NCBI GenBank assembly: GCA_016290715.1
Contig: JAEEUY010000193.1
Location: forward strand, 1 to 29,309
Reading direction: 5' to 3'
DNA length: 29,309 nucleotides
Source: Bacteroidales bacterium
Lineage (GTDB): Bacteria > Bacteroidota > Bacteroidia > Bacteroidales > WCHB1-69
The notes under the pieces were generated by a model that saw only the letters and a list, made by a program, of their open reading frames with translations, did not search any database and was not told the DNA's origin. A program made the translations under genes and the position numbers. This document shows, in pieces, positions 1-5,663 of the stretch (position 1 is the first letter of the stretch; the number at the start of each line of letters is the position of its first letter).

Positions 1-1
1 A

Positions 2-475
2 ACCATGAAGATGCTGATGATTTTGGCCGAGCGTGTACCGCAGACTCCGAAGATGAACGAATTGTATGCCTTGCTGGATACTAACAGGACACAAGGTTTG
101 AAGATGCTGTCAATGTTGGAACAAGCAGCACTTCTCAACCTTCTTTCGGCTCCTCCGAAAAACTTCCGTCAGATGGGCAAGCCCGACAAAATTTATTTGA
201 ACAACCCCAATCTGATGTGGGCGTTAACTCCACATGCCGACATAGGCACTATGCGAGAGACTTTCTTTATGAATCAGGTGAAGGTGGCCGGTGAGGTGAA
301 TTATCCTACCGCCGGGGATTTTTTGGTAAACAGAAAATTCCTCTTTGAGGTGGGTGGACGAGGCAAAACATTCGATCAAATCAAAGATATGCCCGACAGC
401 TTTTTGGCCGTGGATGGTATTGAGACCGGGCATGGTCATCGCATACCGCTCTGGATGTTCGGGATGATGTATTAA
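2..475 (+). CDS. AAA+ ATPase, DUF4143-type, C-terminal part (5' end outside window)
   Basis: The reading frame is open from the left edge, so the gene starts upstream and only about 158 C-terminal residues are seen. The visible part fits the C-terminal half of the Bacteroidota AAA+ ATPases that carry a DUF4143-like domain: a winged-helix-like segment (TNRTQGLKMLSMLEQAALL) followed by a nuclease-like beta region (KFLFEVGGRGKTFDQIKD) and the very typical ending IPLWMFGMMY. The Walker A and B motifs would lie outside the window. Members of this family are ATP-binding proteins of largely unknown physiological role, often found in accessory regions. No clear terminator follows the stop. Family assignment rests on the tail motifs and is fairly secure; function is not known. 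Confidence 0.75.
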   Translation, partial: TMKMLMILAERVPQTPKMNELYALLDTNRTQGLKMLSMLEQAALLNLLSAPPKNFRQMGKPDKIYLNNPNLMWALTPHADIGTMRETFFMNQVKVAGEVNYPTAGDFLVNRKFLFEVGGRGKTFDQIKDMPDSFLAVDGIETGHGHRIPLWMFGMMY

Positions 476-955
476 ATTATATCCCTTCAATCTCTATCTC
501 GCAAAAGGGTCTGTCCATATAAAACCGACCCTACACCGAAAATAGGCACAGTCTTGTCGCGGTTATTCCCAGATATGTTATTTCTCCCATTGGTTATTGA
601 ATCCCAGTTTATGAAGCGGAATAAAAAATGACCCGCAAGCAGTTCTTATGGTATGCAAACGGGTACTGTTATCGTTTGAACGGATGAAACCGTGCTATTT
701 CTTTGCGTTGTAAGGCAATGCTTATTGCCTCAAAAATGCGCTGCGAAAATACAACAATTATTTCAATAAAAGCAAGGCTGCTCAAGCTCAAAAATCCATA
801 GTTTTCAAACTTGAAGTCAGTCCATCCCTTGTTGGATGCCGAAGCGGTGAGGTGTAGTACTACGAACATAGTGGGTGGCGTGTGGGGTGCCAATGCACCG
901 TACGAGAAAAGCGTGTCGGAGACACAAGACTGATTATCTACTAATTCAATTGCGT
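476..955. other. Gene-poor 480-bp stretch
   Basis: No convincing gene is seen. A 74-residue frame on the minus strand (669-893) has no recognisable motif. Small structures are present: a 7-bp-stem hairpin at 713-730 (AGGCAAT/ATTGCCT), GGTGC/GCACC around 886-899, and GTGTC/GACAC around 914-926, which lies just beyond the stop of the minus-strand gene at 956 and could contribute to its termination, although no clear T-tract was seen. A promoter-like TATTTTCG (one mismatch to TAnnTTTG) reads on the minus strand at 744-751. Positions 522-553 resemble 3884-3913. Confidence 0.5.
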
Positions 956-2095
956 CTATTCTACTGGTACACGCATTTTATAGGAAGATGCATTACTACG
1001 CACTTTGTACACCTTAACATGTTTAGGGACAATTTTTGTACGTTGATAATCAACATCTTGATAAGTTATGGTTTCCATTAAGGCAGAAACTTTCACAGTT
1101 ACATTTATCCTATCATGTGTATTGTCATTATATAGGCAGATATAATACCTTCCTTGCTTGTAACCATCCACAAAACTACCTGATGCACCGGGCCCATTTC
1201 CGCTCCGCAGACAAGAAGAGGTACAAATTGCCCCCCCGTTCATAAAGGCTTGTACTTCCTGTCCATTTCTCACAATTGACCATCTAACATTGTCAACGCT
1301 TGATGCATCAGGAATAGCTAATGAAGAAACTTCGCCGGCAATAAGCGCACCTATTGGACCAAGTGTAGCATCTGCAATAGAGGAGGCTGACTTTGACACC
1401 ATTTCTTTATTTCTACTCCAAAAACCTTTTGAATTCCCAACACACAACCAATATCCCCAACCAACAACTTTCTTCTCCCAATTATTCCCTGATTGATTCT
1501 GTGGCAAAATTATTTCAACGAAGGTTCGGGGATTATCGTGGCTGATTATTCCGTATGAACGAATTTCTTCCGTTTTCTCCTCCAAAATCACTTCTGATAA
1601 TTCTTTTGACGTTATTTCTTTTACTGTTTCCACATAATACATGGTGTCATAACCAATAAGTGAGTCTTCTTGATAGTGAGTGTAAGTGGTGTCATATAAA
1701 ACTTCCCATTTCCATCCTGTATTAAACCGTTCAGTAGATTGGTCTTTGGGAATTCTGGAAATTTTTAAATTACAAACTTTCCCTCCAATTCCAGCATCAA
1801 GGCGAAACGAGTAAACCCCCTTTGCGGTAACATTAATCTGTTTTTGGCTTATGGAAGATGGCTTGAAGGAAGAAAACTTCATACTTGAGGGGAGTTCAAT
1901 GACTTCAAAAGATTTGATATTTTTACCTTTGATAACTTCTAAATCCACAACAATGATATCCCCTTCTGCAAAACTATAGTAAAACTCTTCTAAACCGCTG
2001 GACTTGAAAATCATATCCGCAACCACTATGGGAGTTTGAGAAAACGCATCAACTGTTAGTAAGTATAAAATGATGAAGAATCGTATTTTTTTCAT
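956..2095 (-). CDS. Secreted protein of unknown function
   Basis: This encodes 379 residues beginning with a Sec signal peptide (MKKIRFFIILYLLTVDAFSQ, cleavage likely after the AFS-Q region), so the product is exported to the periplasm or beyond. I do not recognise a family. Visible features are a beta-rich N-terminal third (residues about 25-115) that looks like an Ig-like fold, a middle part rich in acidic residues, Tyr and Thr, a short glycine/alanine-rich hydrophobic stretch near residue 255 (ADATLGPIGALIAGEVSSLA), and a Cys/Gly-rich part near 295-315 (GAICTSSCLRSGNGPGASGS). No lipobox and no T9SS sorting domain are present, so periplasmic or outer-surface location is open. It may be co-transcribed with the small frame at 2109-2351 from the -7 motif at 2393-2400. 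The intact long frame with a signal peptide makes it a real gene. Confidence 0.7.
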   Translation of the reverse strand: MKKIRFFIILYLLTVDAFSQTPIVVADMIFKSSGLEEFYYSFAEGDIIVVDLEVIKGKNIKSFEVIELPSSMKFSSFKPSSISQKQINVTAKGVYSFRLDAGIGGKVCNLKISRIPKDQSTERFNTGWKWEVLYDTTYTHYQEDSLIGYDTMYYVETVKEITSKELSEVILEEKTEEIRSYGIISHDNPRTFVEIILPQNQSGNNWEKKVVGWGYWLCVGNSKGFWSRNKEMVSKSASSIADATLGPIGALIAGEVSSLAIPDASSVDNVRWSIVRNGQEVQAFMNGGAICTSSCLRSGNGPGASGSFVDGYKQGRYYICLYNDNTHDRINVTVKVSALMETITYQDVDYQRTKIVPKHVKVYKVRSNASSYKMRVPVE

Positions 2096-2108
2096 GTTCT
2101 CTGGGCCG

Positions 2109-2351
2109 CTATAACTTGTCGGCTATCAGTTTTTTCTGTTCCATAGCGCCGCAGGAACATTTTACATAAAAGAAGCGTAGCACTGATATACCACATTCTT
2201 CAATCGGAGGTCGTAGGAATACCTTATAATGCAGATGTAATATACAATAGTCCACGCTATACACGCGAACCGCAATACCCTCTTGCATTATAATCCAGAA
2301 ATTTCCTACGTTTCCGATCACAAGAACGAGCATAACGCTTCGTCGTTTCAA
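2109..2351 (-). CDS. Small doubtful ORF upstream of the secreted-protein gene
   Basis: An 80-codon frame starting with TTG at 2351, or a 74-codon frame from the in-frame ATG at 2333. It ends 13 bp before the start of the secreted-protein gene and lies directly downstream of a minus-strand TAnnTTTG motif (2393-2400), so the stretch is probably transcribed. The translation is rich in Val, Leu, Tyr and Cys and has no motif I can name; the residue mix is not strongly protein-like. It may be a leader peptide or only untranslated leader RNA. No claim of function. Confidence 0.25.
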   Translation of the reverse strand: MKRRSVMLVLVIGNVGNFWIIMQEGIAVRVYSVDYCILHLHYKVFLRPPIEECGISVLRFFYVKCSCGAMEQKKLIADKL

Positions 2352-2392
2352 TAAATTACGTTTTGAGCATCAATATCTCTAAAAACACACTG

Positions 2393-2400
2393 CAAAAATA
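2393..2400 (-). promoter_or_regulatory. Putative -7 motif (TATTTTTG), minus strand
   Basis: On the minus strand this reads TATTTTTG, an exact match to the Bacteroidota -7 consensus TAnnTTTG, followed by GCAG as is common in this phylum. It would drive 2351-2109 and the secreted-protein gene. It faces away from a second exact match at 2476-2483, with a 46-bp palindrome between them. Confidence 0.5.
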
Positions 2401-2426
2401 CAGTTTTTTTCATTACAACTGAAGTG

Positions 2427-2472
2427 TCTTTTTTTAATAATTTCGCATATATGCGAAATTATTAAAAAAAGA
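2427..2472. promoter_or_regulatory. Perfect 46-bp palindrome, candidate operator
   Basis: Two 23-nt arms meet without spacer around 2449/2450, with centre TTTCGCATATATGCGAAA flanked by A/T runs. There is no mismatch. It lies 3 bp upstream of the plus-strand -7 motif (2476-2483), so it covers the place where a -33 element would sit, and 26 bp upstream of the divergent minus-strand -7 motif. This arrangement is what an autorepressor site looks like; antitoxins of the XRE/HigA type bind such palindromes in front of their own operons, and an XRE antitoxin gene lies at 3497. It could alternatively act as an A/T-rich bidirectional terminator hairpin. Confidence 0.6.
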
Positions 2473-2475
2473 TAT

Positions 2476-2483
2476 TATTTTTG
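2476..2483 (+). promoter_or_regulatory. Putative -7 motif (TATTTTTG), plus strand
   Basis: An exact match to TAnnTTTG, 27 bp upstream of the ATG at 2511 and immediately beyond the 46-bp palindrome. It presumably was the promoter of the ancestral toxin-antitoxin operon and may now drive the toxin remnant and the lipoprotein gene. Confidence 0.55.
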
Positions 2484-2510
2484 CAGCGTAAAAATAAAAC
2501 CTCCATTACT

Positions 2511-2630
2511 ATGACAACTGCTACTGCTAAAATTATCGAACAAAGTGAAAAAATGGGGCTTTACTCCATAAAATTTAATGACAGCGATATAATTTTTACG
2601 TTTTTTCATCAAGGTCATAGACAGCAATGA
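2511..2630 (+). pseudogene. 5' remnant of a RelE/HigB-like toxin gene (first copy)
   Basis: A 39-codon frame begins with ATG 27 bp after the -7 motif. Its residues 15-26 read MGLYSIKFNDSD, the typical start of the RelE/HigB-like (phage Gp49-type) toxins of Bacteroidota. After the sequence for SDI the frame departs into unrelated A/T-rich sequence and stops at TGA 2628-2630. The matching continuation (TEYEKFAQEL) is found about 0.8 kb downstream at 3403, after a second near-identical copy of the start. The gene is therefore broken; a functional mRNA interferase of the family would need about 100 or more residues. Family identity is inferred from a short stretch and from the neighbouring antitoxin. 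Confidence 0.55.
2558..2592 (+). repeat. Direct repeat copy 1 (toxin start)
   Basis: 35 nt that recur at 3369-3403 with 33 identities. The two copies flank the lipoprotein gene. They encode the same toxin segment (Y/stop-SIKFND-S/N-DI). The length exceeds a usual transposon target duplication, so partial duplication or recombination between related toxin loci is more likely than a simple insertion. Confidence 0.85.
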
Positions 2631-2758
2631 AAAACTTTATTGTCGCTTATTTCAACTTTTAGTGAGCATCTAAAGTCCTATGTAAAAAATTTTTTGATTT
2701 TGTTGAAAATCATTCGCAAAACTAAAAATAGAAGTACCCTTATTAAATACACATATTT

Positions 2759-3250
2759 ATGGAAAAAAAAGCATTATTTTTCGTGTTACTAACTATCGTT
2801 TTATCTTCCTGCGTTACGTATCAGATTCAACACTATTCAAAAACCTCTACAATCAAAGATATTACCTACGAAACAATTTTGTTGGATGATGCCGGACACG
2901 TTAAAACGACCGCATACTTTCTACTTGAAGACGGAACATTAGTCCCCGTTTCGTCCAATTTTAATCCAAGTTCTACGGATTCCTATATCGGAAAAACATT
3001 GAAATACGAATACCTGGCACCGGAAGGACAAGAGATTCAACAATCTGATATCAGTCAAAACCCTGATGATTACTCTGAATATATCTGCTATCAAAAATAT
3101 AGTTCAGATGGGAAATACTATCTGAAAATATTCACCGAAAAGAGACCAGCAATCAAATCCATTCAAGTCAATATAGGAGTTTATAGTAGGGCAAAAGAAG
3201 GACAGCATATCCTAAAAACCGACATTGAACCATATACCAAGAGAAAATAA
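2759..3250 (+). CDS. Putative lipoprotein of unknown function
   Basis: A 163-residue protein with a type II signal peptide: MEKKALFFVLLTIVLSSC, lipobox LSSC with the acylated Cys at residue 18, so it should be a membrane-anchored lipoprotein in the cell envelope. The rest is about 145 residues, beta-rich, polar, with many Tyr, Ser and Asp residues and no further Cys except near the middle (YICYQKY). I do not recognise a family. It sits inside the disrupted toxin locus: upstream are 128 bp with no clear promoter, downstream 118 bp without a gene, including a weak A/T hairpin (3293-3309). The intact frame and good lipobox argue that it is a real gene, perhaps a passenger that arrived when the toxin gene was rearranged. 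Confidence 0.7.
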   Translation: MEKKALFFVLLTIVLSSCVTYQIQHYSKTSTIKDITYETILLDDAGHVKTTAYFLLEDGTLVPVSSNFNPSSTDSYIGKTLKYEYLAPEGQEIQQSDISQNPDDYSEYICYQKYSSDGKYYLKIFTEKRPAIKSIQVNIGVYSRAKEGQHILKTDIEPYTKRK

Positions 3251-3368
3251 TCTCATTAAATAGCCGGGAAGGACAATATGATATCTTTTCCTCTTTTTTC
3301 CCAAAAAAGGTTAAAAAGAATAACCCTTACTATCGTTGTCACATTAAAGAAGTAAAAATGGATGGCAT

Positions 3369-3403
3369 GCTTTAATCCATAAAATTTAATGACAACGATA
3401 TAA
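3369..3403 (+). repeat. Direct repeat copy 2 (toxin start, with stop mutation)
   Basis: Second copy of the 35-nt unit at 2558-2592. One of its two differences turns the conserved Tyr codon TAC into TAA (3373-3375); the other changes Ser to Asn. Confidence 0.85.
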
Positions 3404-3500
3404 CTGAATACGAGAAGTTTGCACAAGAACTGAAAACGGGAAAGTTAAAATAGAACAGAACATCATCACGAGCATAGAAAGTGTTTCTTTTGAATTATGA
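3370..3500 (+). pseudogene. Truncated, frameshifted RelE/HigB-like toxin gene (second copy)
   Basis: Reading from 3370 gives L-stop-SIKFNDNDITEYEKFAQEL, continuing to TAG at 3451. From about 3444 the next frame takes over as VKIEQNIITSIESVSFEL and stops at TGA 3498-3500, which overlaps the antitoxin ATG as ATGA. Joined together this is the N-terminal half of a RelE/HigB-like toxin with at least three lesions: a nonsense codon, a frameshift near 3441-3446, and loss of the C-terminal half that holds the family's catalytic and core strand residues. It should give no active mRNA interferase. Identification rests on the family-typical N-terminal pattern and on position directly before an XRE antitoxin. 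Confidence 0.6.
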
Positions 3501-3784
3501 ATACGAACAATAATATCAGAATTTATAGTCCAATCATACGGGATGCATACGATTCTATTCCCGATGTTGATTGGGCAACTGATGCCATTACCGAGAGCAT
3601 CGCCCACCGCATTGATGCGATAATGAAAGAAAAAGGTATCAGTAAGAAAGACTTGGCCAATCTCACCCAACGACGACCTTCCGATGTTACAAGGTGGCTA
3701 AGTGGCAGCCATAATTTCACCTGCCGGACAATTGCTTTAATAGAACAAACATTGGGGGCATCGATTATCGTAATTGCCAAATAA
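3497..3784 (+). CDS. XRE-family antitoxin / HTH regulator (HigA-like)
   Basis: A 95-residue protein with a helix-turn-helix of the XRE/Cro type at about residues 36-85. The key pattern is AHRIDAIMKEKGISKKDLA, then the recognition-helix part RPSDVTRWLSGSHNFTCRTI. The SGSHNFT stretch and short C-terminus are typical of antitoxins of the HigA type in Bacteroidota, which neutralise their partner toxin and repress their own operon. Here the toxin is a pseudogene ending in an ATGA overlap with this start, so the protein is orphaned. It may persist as an autoregulator acting at the palindrome at 2427-2472, or simply not have decayed yet. The residues before the HTH (1-30) are a polar extension. Confidence 0.8.
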   Translation: MNTNNNIRIYSPIIRDAYDSIPDVDWATDAITESIAHRIDAIMKEKGISKKDLANLTQRRPSDVTRWLSGSHNFTCRTIALIEQTLGASIIVIAK

Positions 3785-3841
3785 ATCATTCCCCCGCGGG
3801 GCACCTTGCGGCGGCATCGCAGGCTGGCGGTTCTATTGTTA

Positions 3842-3879
3842 CCATTGTAGAGACGATGTGCACATCGTCTCTACAATGG
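3842..3879. repeat. Perfect 38-bp palindrome, REP-like element
   Basis: Two 19-nt arms without spacer, centre GATGTGCACATC, core GTAGAGACG...CGTCTCTAC. In RNA this is a very stable hairpin. Short palindromes with a GTAGAGACG/CGTCTCTAC core are, to my knowledge, scattered in many copies in genomes of Bacteroidota and cyanobacteria, so this is probably one copy of a dispersed family rather than a locus-specific operator. There is no T-run directly after it. Confidence 0.7.
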
Positions 3880-3937
3880 CGTTAAACCGACCACACCGGA
3901 AAATGGGCGCGTCCTTTTCGCTGGGAATAATGGCGAT

Positions 3938-3964
3938 GGGCGGATTCCGCCCGACTTTTTTTCT
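3938..3964 (+). terminator. Probable rho-independent terminator
   Basis: GGGCGGATTCCGCCC (3938-3952) forms a 6-7 bp G/C stem with a very short loop, followed after GAC by seven or more T residues. It would end transcripts of the antitoxin region before the elbB promoter. Confidence 0.6.
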
Positions 3965-4040
3965 CTCTTGTTGAAAGCAGCGTTTTTTCCTAAAAAGAAA
4001 AATAGTTATGAGAAAAAAATATTTGTGCTGTTTTTTTTAT

Positions 4041-4048
4041 TAACTTTG
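4041..4048 (+). promoter_or_regulatory. Putative -7 motif (TAACTTTG) of the elbB operon
   Basis: An exact TAnnTTTG followed by CAGCG. It lies 75 bp upstream of the preferred elbB start and 33 bp upstream of the earlier in-frame ATG, and behind the terminator at 3938. It is the only good promoter candidate for the four-gene operon up to 8261. Confidence 0.6.
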
Positions 4049-4122
4049 CAGCGTATTTGAATAGAAAACATACTTTTTGAATGAACGAGAAGAAGAAGTA
4101 TGTTTCCTTAAAAGAATTGATT

Positions 4123-4770
4123 ATGAAAAAATTTGCTGTTATTTTGAATGGGTGCGGACATTTGGACGGTTCGGAAATCCATGAGGCGGTGATGACATTG
4201 TTAGCGATTGATAGAAATGAATGTGAGTACACCATTTTTGCACCTGATGAAGACCAGTATCATGTAATGAATCATCTCACACGGGAACCGATGGAGGGAA
4301 AACGGAATATGTTGGTGGAAGCTGCCCGTATCGCTCGTGGGAACATTCATGAAATTGGCGAGTATAACCCTGAAAATTTTGATGCATTGGTTATTCCAGG
4401 CGGGTTTGGTGTGGCTAAAAATCTTTTTACTTACGCTATAGATGGCGTGCATGCCAAAGTTTTGGAAGAGGTAAAAAAAGCTATTATAAAAACCCATGCT
4501 CTACGGAAACCCATCGGGGCTTTGTGTATTTCTCCTGTTCTCGTATCAAAAATATTGGGGAATGTAACGGTTACGGTAGGAGATGATAAAAATACGATTC
4601 AAGATGTGGAAGCAATGGGAGCTACCCATATTAACACCCAAGAGACGGAAGTGATTTCGGATAAGAATAATATGATTTTTACTACTCCTTGCTATATGTT
4701 GCCAGCCACCATTTCGGAAATAGCGGAAAGTGCTGAGAATTTGATTGAAGCGATTTTGGAAAATATTTAA
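4123..4770 (+). CDS. elbB: ElbB-like glyoxalase / class I glutamine amidotransferase-like protein
   Basis: The product belongs to the DJ-1/PfpI-like superfamily, subgroup ElbB (isoprenoid biosynthesis glyoxalase ElbB; glyoxalase activity reported for the E. coli protein, physiological role unclear). The sequence shows MKKFAVILNGCGHLDGSEIHE at the N-terminus, the glycine turn VIPGGFGVAKNL and the nucleophile elbow GALCISP with the catalytic Cys at residue 135. The start at 4123 is chosen because the family begins at MKKFAVIL and the 215-residue product then matches the usual length of about 217; the frame extends to an ATG at 4081, adding 14 unconserved residues. It is first in an operon, 11 bp before rfbA. 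Cytoplasmic. The family assignment is firm; the metabolic role is not. Confidence 0.88.
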   Translation: MKKFAVILNGCGHLDGSEIHEAVMTLLAIDRNECEYTIFAPDEDQYHVMNHLTREPMEGKRNMLVEAARIARGNIHEIGEYNPENFDALVIPGGFGVAKNLFTYAIDGVHAKVLEEVKKAIIKTHALRKPIGALCISPVLVSKILGNVTVTVGDDKNTIQDVEAMGATHINTQETEVISDKNNMIFTTPCYMLPATISEIAESAENLIEAILENI

Positions 4771-4781
4771 AAATAACTCAA

Positions 4782-5642
4782 ATGAAAGGAATTATTCTCG
4801 CCGGCGGTGCCGGCACACGCCTGCATCCACTTACCTTGGCTGTTAGCAAACAGATGATGCCCATTTATAATAAACCCATGATTTATTATCCGCTTTCTAC
4901 TTTGATGTCAGCGGGAATTAACGATATCCTTATTATCTCCACGCCAACCGATTTGCCGAATTTCCAACGATTGTTGGGTGATGGGCACCAGATAGGTTGC
5001 AGTTTTTCGTACGTGGAACAAAAAATCCCCAATGGCTTGGCTCAAGCTTTTGTGTTAGGAGCTGATTTCGTAGGGCGTGATAAGGTGGCGCTTGTGTTGG
5101 GGGACAATATTTTTTATGGGGGCGGTTTTGAGGATAATTTATTGAGCAGTAACGACCCCGATGGCGGCATCGTGTTTGCCTACCATGTTTCGGATCCCGA
5201 ACGGTATGGGGTTGTTGAATTTGACGAAAAAATGAATGCGGTTTCTATTGAAGAAAAACCCCAACATCCGAAGTCAAATTATGCGGTTCCCGGGCTCTAT
5301 TTTTATGACAACTCGGTATTGGAAGTAGCCGCCAACATCCAACCCAGCGCTCGCGGAGAATACGAAATTACAGATGTGAACAAATACTATTTGGAACATA
5401 AGAAGTTGAAAGTGTGCAAAATAAATCAAGGGACTGCCTGGCTTGACACCGGCACCTTTGAGTCGCTTATCGCAGCGTCCCAGTTCGTTCAAGTCATAGA
5501 AGAACGCCAAGGTTTAAAAGTGGGCTGTATTGAGGAAGTGGCTTATAAAATGGGCTATATCAATGCAGAACAACTGATAAAAGTGGCCGAGCCACTGCGC
5601 AAAAGTGGTTATGGTGAGTATTTGATTAAATTAGTAAAATAA
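4782..5642 (+). CDS. rfbA: Glucose-1-phosphate thymidylyltransferase
   Basis: RfbA/RmlA catalyses glucose-1-phosphate + dTTP to dTDP-glucose + PPi, the first step toward dTDP-rhamnose and other dTDP-sugars for surface polysaccharide. The 286-residue length is typical. Visible motifs are the nucleotide-binding loop MKGIILAGGAGTRLHPLT, the dTTP-side KQMMPIYNKPMIYYPLS, the metal-site region LVLGDNIFYG, VEEKPQHPKSN-like substrate loop (IEEKPQHPKSNYAVPGLYF) and DTGTFESL. It acts in the cytoplasm. The usual partners rfbB, rfbC and rfbD are not in this window; instead it lies between elbB (11 bp) and a Usp gene (21 bp), so the rest of the pathway must be elsewhere. Confidence 0.95.
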   Translation: MKGIILAGGAGTRLHPLTLAVSKQMMPIYNKPMIYYPLSTLMSAGINDILIISTPTDLPNFQRLLGDGHQIGCSFSYVEQKIPNGLAQAFVLGADFVGRDKVALVLGDNIFYGGGFEDNLLSSNDPDGGIVFAYHVSDPERYGVVEFDEKMNAVSIEEKPQHPKSNYAVPGLYFYDNSVLEVAANIQPSARGEYEITDVNKYYLEHKKLKVCKINQGTAWLDTGTFESLIAASQFVQVIEERQGLKVGCIEEVAYKMGYINAEQLIKVAEPLRKSGYGEYLIKLVK

Positions 5643-5663
5643 TAACCCTAAAATATCATAGTT

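Larger units (their letters stand above)
3785..4040. other. Intergenic stretch with palindromes, no gene
   Basis: Between the antitoxin and the elbB promoter lies non-coding sequence that is visibly richer in G/C than its surroundings. It contains CCCCGCGGGG (3792-3801), a perfect 38-bp palindrome (3842-3879), a segment resembling 522-553 (3884-3913) and a terminator-like hairpin (3938-3964). Frames here have no recognisable protein features. Confidence 0.6.

Noticed and set aside
669..893. A 74-codon minus-strand frame in the gene-poor stretch
   Set aside because: No motif or conserved pattern is seen, and the -7-like sequence at 744-751 lies inside it, not upstream. It is described only as part of the gene-poor stretch.
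2427..2472. 46-bp palindrome as a simple terminator
   Set aside because: It is not preferred because it contains only a short G/C core and sits 3 bp from an exact -7 motif, between two divergent promoters and not after a gene; still, this alternative is not fully excluded.
4081..4122. Upstream ATG as the elbB start
   Set aside because: The additional 14 residues are not part of the family, whose N-terminus is MKKFAVIL; the start at 4123 also gives the usual length.
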